Assembly (NCBI RefSeq): GCF_963378105.1
Contig: NZ_OY726398.1
Coordinates: 1,922,001 to 1,986,000 of the forward strand
Direction: 5' to 3'
Length of the DNA stretch: 64,000 bases
Source of the DNA: Mycolicibacter sp. MU0102
GTDB taxonomy: Bacteria; Actinomycetota; Actinomycetes; Mycobacteriales; Mycobacteriaceae
A program made the position numbers and the translations under genes. Positions 43,239-49,996 of this stretch are shown here, piece by piece; position 1 is the first letter of the stretch; every line of letters starts with the position of its first letter. The notes below the pieces were generated by a model. That model was not told where the DNA came from and ran no database searches. It saw only the letters and a program-made list of their open reading frames with translations.

Positions 43239-45071
43239 ATGAGCAACATGGAAGATTCGCCGCGTCCTGAGACATTCGACGCGTCCGGGGGGCCGGGCAC
43301 GCCCGGTGATGACTTCGCCGAGTTGGAAGAACTGCGCCGCGAAGCCGCGGTGTTGCGCGCACAGCTCGAGGACACTCCACAGGACACCGCGCGGGTAGGC
43401 CGCGACGTGCGCCAGCTCGAAGCGCATATTGACTCGCTGACCGCGCGAAACTCCAAGCTGATGGACACCCTCAAAGAGGCGCGTCAGCAGCTGTTGGCGT
43501 TGCGTGAGGAGGTCGATCGACTCGGTCAGCCGCCGAGCGGTTACGGCGTGCTGTTGGACAGTCACGAGGACGACACCGTTGACGTGTTCACCTCGGGTCG
43601 CCGGATGCGGTTGAACATCTCGCCCAACATCGACGTAGCAACCCTCAGGAAGGGCCAGACGGTCCGCCTCAACGAGGCGCTGACGGTCGTCGAGGCCGGC
43701 AATTTCGAGTCGGTCGGTGAAATATCCACGTTGCGCGAAATCCTGTCCGACGGGCACCGGGCGTTGGTTGTGGGCCACGCCGACGAGGAGCGCATCGTCT
43801 GGCTGGCCGAGCCGCTGGTCGCTGCGGATCTTCCCGACAGTCACCCGGACGCGCTCTCGGATGACCGGCGTCCCCGCAAGCTGCGCCCCGGCGACTCGCT
43901 GCTGGTCGACACCAAGGCCGGCTACGCCTTCGAGCGCATCCCCAAGGCCGAGGTCGAAGACCTGGTGCTCGAGGAGGTGCCCGATGTCAGTTACGGCGAC
44001 ATCGGTGGCCTGACCCGCCAGATCGAGCAGATCCGCGACGCCGTGGAACTGCCGTTCCTGCACAAGGACCTCTACCGCGAGTACGCGTTGCGTCCGCCCA
44101 AAGGTGTGCTGCTCTACGGTCCGCCCGGCTGCGGTAAGACGCTGATCGCCAAGGCCGTGGCCAACTCGCTGGCCAAGAAGATGGCCGAGGTGCGCGGCGA
44201 CGACGCCCATGAGGCCAAGTCGTACTTCCTCAACATCAAGGGTCCTGAGCTGCTGAACAAGTTCGTCGGCGAGACCGAACGCCACATCCGGCTGATCTTC
44301 CAGCGGGCGCGTGAGAAGGCCTCCGAAGGCACCCCGGTGATCGTGTTCTTCGACGAGATGGACTCGATCTTCCGCACCCGTGGCACCGGTGTCTCCTCGG
44401 ACGTGGAGACCACCGTCGTGCCTCAGCTGCTGAGCGAGATCGACGGCGTGGAGGGGCTGGAGAACGTCATCGTGATCGGCGCCTCCAACCGCGAGGACAT
44501 GATCGACCCGGCGATCCTGCGGCCCGGCCGCCTGGACGTCAAGATCAAGATCGAGCGCCCGGATGCCGAAGCCGCGCAAGACATCTTCTCGAAGTACTTG
44601 GTCGAGACCCTGCCGGTGCATGCCGACGACCTCGCCGAGTTCGGCGGGGACCGCGCGGCCTGCATCAAGGCGATGATCGAGAAGGTCGTCGACCGGATGT
44701 ACGCCGAGATCGACGACAACCGGTTCCTGGAGGTCACCTACGCCAACGGTGACAAGGAGGTCATGTACTTCAAGGACTTCAACTCCGGGGCGATGATCCA
44801 GAACGTGGTCGACCGGGCGAAGAAGAACGCCATCAAGTCGGTTCTGGAGACCGGCCAGCCGGGTCTGCGCATCCAGCACCTGCTGGACTCGATCGTCGAT
44901 GAGTTCGCCGAGAACGAGGACCTGCCCAACACCACCAACCCCGACGACTGGGCGCGGATCTCGGGCAAGAAGGGCGAGCGGATCGTCTACATCCGCACCC
45001 TGGTCACCGGCAAGAGCTCCAGCGCCAGTCGTGCTATCGACACCGAGTCCAACCTGGGCCAGTACCTGTAG
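43239..45071 (+). CDS. mpa: Proteasomal ATPase Mpa (ARC)
   Basis: Hexameric AAA+ unfoldase that binds Pup-tagged proteins and feeds them into the 20S proteasome. The 610 residues have an N-terminal coiled coil (about 25-95) that recognises Pup, OB-fold domains (about 100-240), the AAA domain with Walker A GPPGCGKT (Lys300) and Walker B IVFFDEMDS, and the C-terminal QYL whose penultimate Tyr docks on the 20S ring. The strong ribosome site fixes ATG 43239. The C-terminal half is nearly identical to the M. tuberculosis protein. Confidence 0.97.
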   Translation: MSNMEDSPRPETFDASGGPGTPGDDFAELEELRREAAVLRAQLEDTPQDTARVGRDVRQLEAHIDSLTARNSKLMDTLKEARQQLLALREEVDRLGQPPSGYGVLLDSHEDDTVDVFTSGRRMRLNISPNIDVATLRKGQTVRLNEALTVVEAGNFESVGEISTLREILSDGHRALVVGHADEERIVWLAEPLVAADLPDSHPDALSDDRRPRKLRPGDSLLVDTKAGYAFERIPKAEVEDLVLEEVPDVSYGDIGGLTRQIEQIRDAVELPFLHKDLYREYALRPPKGVLLYGPPGCGKTLIAKAVANSLAKKMAEVRGDDAHEAKSYFLNIKGPELLNKFVGETERHIRLIFQRAREKASEGTPVIVFFDEMDSIFRTRGTGVSSDVETTVVPQLLSEIDGVEGLENVIVIGASNREDMIDPAILRPGRLDVKIKIERPDAEAAQDIFSKYLVETLPVHADDLAEFGGDRAACIKAMIEKVVDRMYAEIDDNRFLEVTYANGDKEVMYFKDFNSGAMIQNVVDRAKKNAIKSVLETGQPGLRIQHLLDSIVDEFAENEDLPNTTNPDDWARISGKKGERIVYIRTLVTGKSSSASRAIDTESNLGQYL

Positions 45072-45073
45072 CG

Positions 45074-45724
45074 CTAGCTGCTGCGCAGCGAGTAGCTGTT
45101 GGTCAGGTCGTCCTGCAACACGCGGGCAACCTCGGTGGTGGTGTCCACCGTTAGCGCGGTGTCCAGCACCCGCGCTTGGTAGGTCCAACCGGGCGGCAGC
45201 TGGAGCCGGTCGGCGAGTCCGGCGAGGTCGGCTCGCGACAGGTTGGCATCGACGACCTGGCTCCAGGTCTGCATGACCCAACGTCGCCCGTCGGGGTCGA
45301 TCAGCTCGTAGACCTGCTCGCCGGCATCGAAGATGAAGACCGCGTGGCGGCTCACCTCATTGACGGTGTAGGGCCCGGGGTTCATCGACGACAGCGCGAC
45401 TTGCGCCTGCTTGATCATCTCGATGCCGCCGAAGGTCTTGGTCTCCCGCGGGCCCTGCGGCGCCTTTTCGATGGTGTTCATCAGCCAGTAGCGCGGCCCG
45501 TTGAGCAGAGCGGCGGCCGCGCCGTTCTCGCTCGCGATGGCCTGCGCGTCGAGCGCGGACCATAGCTGCGCGGGGCAGTCGTTGAGGCCGAAGGTGTTGT
45601 AGACGCTGGCCTGCGGACCCGATGCGCCGATCTCGACGAGCAGTACTTCGCCGTACCGCTTCCCGGACACGTCGGTCGTGCGTTGGCGAGCTTGCTCGGT
45701 GGACATTTCGGTGAAATTAGCCAT
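45074..45724 (-). CDS. Conserved hypothetical protein, unknown function
   Basis: A 216-residue soluble protein without signal peptide or membrane segment. Noticeable segments are KRYGEVLLVEIGASGPQASV, YNTFGLNDCPAQLWSALD and DAGEQVYELIDPDGRRWVMQ. I do not recognise a family. ATG 45724 is chosen (GAGGTC just upstream); the frame runs 7 codons further. Its start lies in an 8-3-8 palindrome (45724-45742). The stop is 2 bases from the mpa stop, convergent, and the start is divergent from dop. The position inside the Pup-proteasome locus may be incidental. Confidence 0.75.
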   Translation of the reverse strand: MANFTEMSTEQARQRTTDVSGKRYGEVLLVEIGASGPQASVYNTFGLNDCPAQLWSALDAQAIASENGAAAALLNGPRYWLMNTIEKAPQGPRETKTFGGIEMIKQAQVALSSMNPGPYTVNEVSRHAVFIFDAGEQVYELIDPDGRRWVMQTWSQVVDANLSRADLAGLADRLQLPPGWTYQARVLDTALTVDTTTEVARVLQDDLTNSYSLRSS

Positions 45725-45742
45725 TGACCTCGGTGAGGTCAA
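45724..45742. promoter_or_regulatory. Palindrome TTGACCTC-GGT-GAGGTCAA at a start codon
   Basis: A perfect 8-bp inverted repeat with a 3-base centre begins at the first base of the minus-strand start codon and covers its ribosome site (GAGGTC). It could be an operator for the hypothetical gene or an RNA hairpin hiding its ribosome site. The dop -10 box is about 90 bases away. Confidence 0.5.
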
Positions 45743-45832
45743 CACCTCTGACGGTCGCGCTCATGGCCACCTCTGTGCTGGATGGTCGGGGTTCCTCTGC
45801 GGTCTCGTTCCTCGACCACCTCGTCACCCCTC

Positions 45833-45838
45833 TAGGCT
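45833..45838 (+). promoter_or_regulatory. Leaderless -10 box of dop
   Basis: TAGGCT ends 7 nt before ATG 45846. It supports the 502-residue form of Dop over longer annotated versions. Confidence 0.55.
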
Positions 45839-45845
45839 GAACGTC

Positions 45846-47354
45846 ATGCAGCGGATCATCGGAACCGAAGTCGAATACGGCATCGCTTCGCCATCAGATC
45901 CCACCGCCAACCCGATCCTCACCTCCACCCAGGCGGTGCTGGCCTACGCCGCCGCCGCGGGCATCCCGCGCGCCAAGCGCACTCGCTGGGACTACGAGGT
46001 GGAATCGCCGCTGCGCGACGCCCGCGGCTTCGACCTGAGCCGCTCGTCCGGCCCGCCGCCGATCATCGACGCCGACGAGGTCGGCGCGGCCAACATGATT
46101 CTCACCAACGGGGCACGGCTCTACGTCGATCACGCCCACCCCGAATACTCCGCGCCCGAGGTCACCGACCCGCTGGACGCGGTCATCTGGGACAAGGCCG
46201 GCGAGCGGGTGATGGAGGCGGCTGCGCGCTACGTGGCCAGCGTCCCGGGCGCGGCCAAGTTGCAGCTGTACAAGAACAACATCGACAACAAGGGCGCCTC
46301 CTACGGCACCCACGAGAACTACCTGATGAGCCGCCAGACGCCGTTCTCGGCGATCATCGCCGGTCTGACCCCGTTTCTGGTGTCCCGGCAGGTGGTCACC
46401 GGCTCAGGGCGCGTCGGGTTAGGCGCCGCGGGCGACGAGCCGGGCTTCCAGCTCTCGCAGCGCGCCGACTACATCGAGGTCGAAGTCGGCCTGGAGACCA
46501 CGCTCAAGCGCGGCATCATCAACACCCGCGATGAGCCGCACGCCGACGCCGACAAGTACCGACGGCTGCACGTGATCATCGGTGACGCCAACCTTGCCGA
46601 GACGTCGACGTATCTGAAGGTCGGCACCACCGCGCTTGTGCTCGATCTGATCGAGGAGGGTGCCGAGCACGGGATCGACCTGAGCGACCTGGCGTTGGCC
46701 CGGCCGGTGCGCGCGGTGCACGTCATCAGCCGTGACCCGACCCTGCGGGCGACCGTTGCGCTGGCCGACGGTCGTGAGATGACCGGCCTTGCGCTGCAAC
46801 GGATCTACCTCGACCGGGTCGCCAAGTTGGTGGAGGCCCGGGATCCGGATCCGCGGGCCACCGACGTCATCGAGACCTGGGCCCGGGTGCTCGACCAGCT
46901 GGAGCGTGACCCGATGGAGTGCGCCGACCTGTTGGACTGGCCGGCCAAGCTGCGGCTGTTGGAGGGCTTCCGGCAGCGGGAGAACCTGAGCTGGTCGGCG
47001 CCCCGGCTGCACCTGATCGACCTGCAGTACTCCGACGTGCGGCTGGACAAGGGTCTGTACAACCGACTGGTCGCCCGTGGCTCGATGCGCCGCTTGATCA
47101 CCGAACAACAGGTGCTGGCCGCCGTCCACAACCCGCCGACCGACACCCGGGCCTACTTCCGCGGCGAGTGCCTGCGCCGGTTCGGGGCCGACATCGCCGC
47201 TGCGAGCTGGGACTCGGTCATCTTCGACCTCGGCGGGGACTCGCTGGTGCGGATTCCCACGCTGGAGCCGCTGCGCGGCAGCAAGGCGCACGTCGGAGCA
47301 TTGCTGGACTCGGTGGACAGTGCCGCCGAACTGGTGCAACAACTCACCACCTAG
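45846..47354 (+). CDS. dop: Pup deamidase / depupylase Dop
   Basis: Glutamine-synthetase-like enzyme that deamidates the C-terminal Gln of Pup and removes Pup from substrates. The 502 residues start MQRIIGTEVEYGI, with the ATP/Mg Glu in the first strand, VDHAHPEYSAPEV, the Dop loop region around NILTNG/KNNIDNKGASYGTHENYLM, and C-terminal YNRLVARGSM. It is very similar to M. tuberculosis Dop. ATG 45846 is supported by a leaderless promoter. It precedes pup by 83 bases. The PafA ligase that would follow in many mycobacteria is not found in the window. Confidence 0.96.
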   Translation: MQRIIGTEVEYGIASPSDPTANPILTSTQAVLAYAAAAGIPRAKRTRWDYEVESPLRDARGFDLSRSSGPPPIIDADEVGAANMILTNGARLYVDHAHPEYSAPEVTDPLDAVIWDKAGERVMEAAARYVASVPGAAKLQLYKNNIDNKGASYGTHENYLMSRQTPFSAIIAGLTPFLVSRQVVTGSGRVGLGAAGDEPGFQLSQRADYIEVEVGLETTLKRGIINTRDEPHADADKYRRLHVIIGDANLAETSTYLKVGTTALVLDLIEEGAEHGIDLSDLALARPVRAVHVISRDPTLRATVALADGREMTGLALQRIYLDRVAKLVEARDPDPRATDVIETWARVLDQLERDPMECADLLDWPAKLRLLEGFRQRENLSWSAPRLHLIDLQYSDVRLDKGLYNRLVARGSMRRLITEQQVLAAVHNPPTDTRAYFRGECLRRFGADIAAASWDSVIFDLGGDSLVRIPTLEPLRGSKAHVGALLDSVDSAAELVQQLTT

Positions 47355-47381
47355 ACCCCGAGCAACATCGGCGCCGACCGG

Positions 47382-47387
47382 TAGGGT
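47382..47387 (+). promoter_or_regulatory. Candidate -10 box of pup-prcB-prcA
   Basis: TAGGGT in the dop-pup gap would give a leader of about 45 nt with ribosome site AGGAGG (47427-47432). It may drive the coupled pup-prcB-prcA operon. Confidence 0.45.
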
Positions 47388-47437
47388 GGAGAAACCGGCC
47401 GCGGTCATGCGCGGCCGATGAGATTCAGGAGGCAGCA

Positions 47438-47632
47438 ATGGCTCAGGAGCAGACCAAGCGCGGCGGGGGCGGCGGAGACGACGACGATCTCACCGGCAGC
47501 ACTGCGGCGGGCCAGGAACGCCGAGAGAAGCTCACCGAGGACACCGACGACCTGCTCGACGAGATCGACGACGTACTGGAAGAGAACGCCGAGGACTTCG
47601 TGCGGGCATACGTCCAAAAGGGCGGCCAGTGA
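47438..47632 (+). CDS. pup: Prokaryotic ubiquitin-like protein Pup
   Basis: A 64-residue, mostly disordered modifier that is attached to lysines of proteins for degradation. It has the Gly/Asp-rich N-terminus (GGGGGDDDDL), the helix-forming Mpa-binding part (REKLTEDTDDLLDEIDDVLEE) and the C-terminal KGGQ. The final Gln must be deamidated by Dop before ligation, as in M. tuberculosis. ATG 47438 follows AGGAGG. The stop overlaps the prcB GTG start. Confidence 0.97.
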   Translation: MAQEQTKRGGGGGDDDDLTGSTAAGQERREKLTEDTDDLLDEIDDVLEENAEDFVRAYVQKGGQ

Positions 47633-48516
47633 CCTGGTTGTCGCGTGATCGTCTGCCCCTCAACTCAGCCACCCCAGGAATCGCGCTTACCGGCGTAGGT
47701 CTGTCGTCGTTCTCGGAATTCCTCCGATTGCAGGCACCGGAGCTGCTGCCGACCGGCGCGGGCGCCGCGCATTCCGGCGGGGTGGGTGAGCAACTACCGC
47801 ACGGCACCACCATCGTCGCGCTGAAGTACCCCGGCGGGGTCCTCATCGCGGGTGACCGCCGTTCTACGCAGGGCAACATGATCGCGGGCCGCGACGTGCA
47901 GAAGGTGTATGTCACCGACGAGTACACCGCGACCGGCATCGCCGGCACCGCCGCGATCGCTGTTGAGTTCGCCCGGCTCTACGCCGTGGAGCTCGAGCAT
48001 TACGAGAAGCTCGAAGGTGTGCCGCTGACGTTCGCCGGCAAGGTCAACCGGCTGTCGACCATGGTGCGCGGCAACTTGGGAGCCGCGATGCAGGGCCTGG
48101 TGGCGTTGCCCCTGTTGGCCGGTTACGACATCGACGCCGACGACCCGCAGACGGCCGGGCGCATCGTGTCGTTCGATGCCGCCGGCGGCTGGAACATCGA
48201 AAGCGAGGGCTACCAGGCAGTGGGCTCGGGCTCGCTGTTCGCCAAGTCGTCGATCAAGAAGCTCTACAACCGGATCAGCGACGCCGATTCCGCGCTGCGG
48301 GTCGCCATCGAGGCGCTCTACGACGCCGCCGATGACGACTCCGCCACCGGTGGTCCGGATCTCGTGCGGGGCATCTACCCGACCGCGGTCACCATCGACG
48401 CCGACGGCGCCGTCGACATCGCCGAGGAGCGGATCGCCGAACTGGCGCGGGTGGTGGTCGAGAGTCGTACCCGCGGTGGGGATTCGGGGCCGGAGACCAA
48501 GCGGGGTGAGAAATGA
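47629..48516 (+). CDS. prcB: 20S proteasome beta subunit PrcB
   Basis: Catalytic subunit of the mycobacterial 20S proteasome. The 295 residues include a propeptide of about 59 residues that is cut off to expose Thr60 (HG followed by TTIVALKYPGG), the nucleophile. GDRRSTQGNMIAGRD and GSGSLFAKSSIKKLY are typical of the fold, with the active-site Lys in the following strands. GTG 47629 overlaps the pup stop and ATGA links it to prcA, so the three are co-translated. Confidence 0.97.
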   Translation: MTWLSRDRLPLNSATPGIALTGVGLSSFSEFLRLQAPELLPTGAGAAHSGGVGEQLPHGTTIVALKYPGGVLIAGDRRSTQGNMIAGRDVQKVYVTDEYTATGIAGTAAIAVEFARLYAVELEHYEKLEGVPLTFAGKVNRLSTMVRGNLGAAMQGLVALPLLAGYDIDADDPQTAGRIVSFDAAGGWNIESEGYQAVGSGSLFAKSSIKKLYNRISDADSALRVAIEALYDAADDDSATGGPDLVRGIYPTAVTIDADGAVDIAEERIAELARVVVESRTRGGDSGPETKRGEK

Positions 48517-49259
48517 GCTTCCCGTACTTCATCTCGCCCGAGCAGGCGATGCGCGAGCGCAGCGAGCTCGCCCGTAAAGGCATTGCCCGCGGTCGCAGCG
48601 TGGTGGCGTTGGCCTACGCCGACGGCGTGTTGTTCGTCGCGGAAAATCCTTCGCGCTCACTGCAGAAGATCAGCGAACTCTATGACCGGGTGGGTTTCGC
48701 AGCTGCCGGCCGGATCAACGAGTTCGAGAACCTGCGCCGCGGCGGTATTCAGTTCGCCGACACCCGCGGCTACGCCTATGACCGGCGTGACGTCACCGCC
48801 CGCCAGCTGGCCAACGTCTACGCCCAGACGCTGGGCACCATCTTCACCGAACAGGCCAAGCCCTACGAGGTGGAGTTGTGTGTTGCCGGCGTCGCCTACC
48901 AGGGGCAGACGAAAGCGCCTGAGCTGTATCGGGTCACCTACGACGGGTCGATCACCGATGAGCCGCACTTCGTGGTGATGGGTGGCACCACCGAGCCGGT
49001 CACCAGTGCGCTCAAGGAGTCCTACACGGAGAACGCCGACCTGGACGAGGCCCTGCACATCGCGGTCAACGCGCTGCAGCAGACCGACACCGGCAACGGT
49101 GCCGAACCTCGCGAGCTGGGGCCGGGCACCTTGGAGGTGGCGATTCTGGATGCCAACCGGCCCAAGCGTGCGTTTCGGCGGATCACCCGTGCTGCGTTGG
49201 AAGGTCTTTTGCCGCAAAATGGTTCGTCGGGGGAGACGTCAGTCGAGGCTCCTGGCTAG
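48513..49259 (+). CDS. prcA: 20S proteasome alpha subunit PrcA
   Basis: Outer-ring subunit that gates entry to the proteasome. The 248 residues begin MSFPYFISPEQAMRERSELARKGIARGRSV, the N-terminal gate region, then the alpha-type fold (VVALAYADGVLFVAENPS) and an acidic-flexible C-terminal tail (NGSSGETSVEAPG). It lacks a catalytic Thr as expected. ATG 48513 overlaps prcB. An 8-base gap separates it from the GntR gene. Confidence 0.97.
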   Translation: MSFPYFISPEQAMRERSELARKGIARGRSVVALAYADGVLFVAENPSRSLQKISELYDRVGFAAAGRINEFENLRRGGIQFADTRGYAYDRRDVTARQLANVYAQTLGTIFTEQAKPYEVELCVAGVAYQGQTKAPELYRVTYDGSITDEPHFVVMGGTTEPVTSALKESYTENADLDEALHIAVNALQQTDTGNGAEPRELGPGTLEVAILDANRPKRAFRRITRAALEGLLPQNGSSGETSVEAPG

Positions 49260-49267
49260 GCCTTCCG

Positions 49268-49933
49268 ATGCCCAAGAAATACGGGGTCAAAGAGAAGGAC
49301 CTGGTCGTCAACCACATCGTCGACTTGGTGCTGGCGGGGGAGTTGCGCACCGGCGACCGGATCAACCGCGATGCGGTCGCAGGGGCTTTGGGGGTCAGTC
49401 GGCTACCGGTTCAGCAGGCGATTGACCAACTCGAGCACGACGGACTGCTGGCCAGTCGCTACCACCGCGGTGTTTTCGTCGAGCGATTCGACGAGGCGGC
49501 TGTCCTCGAACAGCACGAGTTGCACGGTGTGCTGAACGGCATCGCGTCGGCGCGTGCGGCCACCAACCCGACGCCGCGGGTGCTCGCCGAACTCGATGCG
49601 GCGTTGCGGACTTTGCGGGCCAGCAAGGAGCCCAAGGCGTTTCAAGAGGCGGCTTACACCTACCGGCGCATCATTGTCGAGGAGTACGCCGGTCCCCGGC
49701 TGCAGGCGGCGATCTTCGCGGCCCGCGTCTTCGCGCCACGCGGATTCTGGGGGAGCTATCCCCGGGGCAACGAGGAATTCGTGCACACCTACGAAGCCGA
49801 GACCGCGGCAATTCGAGGACAGGATCCCGAGGCAGCGCGAGCTGCGAACATGGAGCGGGCGGACTTGCGGGCGAAGGTAGTGATCGCCGAGTTGACCGCG
49901 CGAGGTGTGCTGAACGACGCGTCGGCCAACTGA
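49268..49933 (+). CDS. GntR-family transcriptional regulator (FadR/FCD-like)
   Basis: A 221-residue regulator. The winged helix-turn-helix is at about residues 10-75 (LAGELRTGDRINRDAVAGALGVSRLPVQQAIDQLEHDGLL), followed by an all-helical FCD-type ligand domain (about 80-215). The effector and targets are unknown. It begins 8 bases after prcA and probably reads through with the proteasome genes. It ends just before the 44-bp palindrome. I do not recall a GntR gene directly after prcA in M. tuberculosis, so it may mark the border of the variable region. Confidence 0.85.
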   Translation: MPKKYGVKEKDLVVNHIVDLVLAGELRTGDRINRDAVAGALGVSRLPVQQAIDQLEHDGLLASRYHRGVFVERFDEAAVLEQHELHGVLNGIASARAATNPTPRVLAELDAALRTLRASKEPKAFQEAAYTYRRIIVEEYAGPRLQAAIFAARVFAPRGFWGSYPRGNEEFVHTYEAETAAIRGQDPEAARAANMERADLRAKVVIAELTARGVLNDASAN

Positions 49934-49940
49934 CGAACCG

Positions 49941-49984
49941 ACGCTAATGTGCCCCAAAACTGGAGTTTTGGGGCACATTAGCGT
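49941..49984. repeat. 44-bp near-perfect palindrome between convergent genes
   Basis: The left arm (49941-49961, ACGCTAATGTGCCCCAAAACT) is followed by GG and the exact reverse complement (49964-49984). That gives a 21-bp stem with a tiny centre. It lies between the convergent GntR and PGRS genes. It could stop transcription from both sides, although no U tract follows, or be a palindromic mobile or repeat unit. The sequence symmetry is certain; its job is not. Confidence 0.75.
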
Positions 49985-49996
49985 CTTGTCGTCGGG

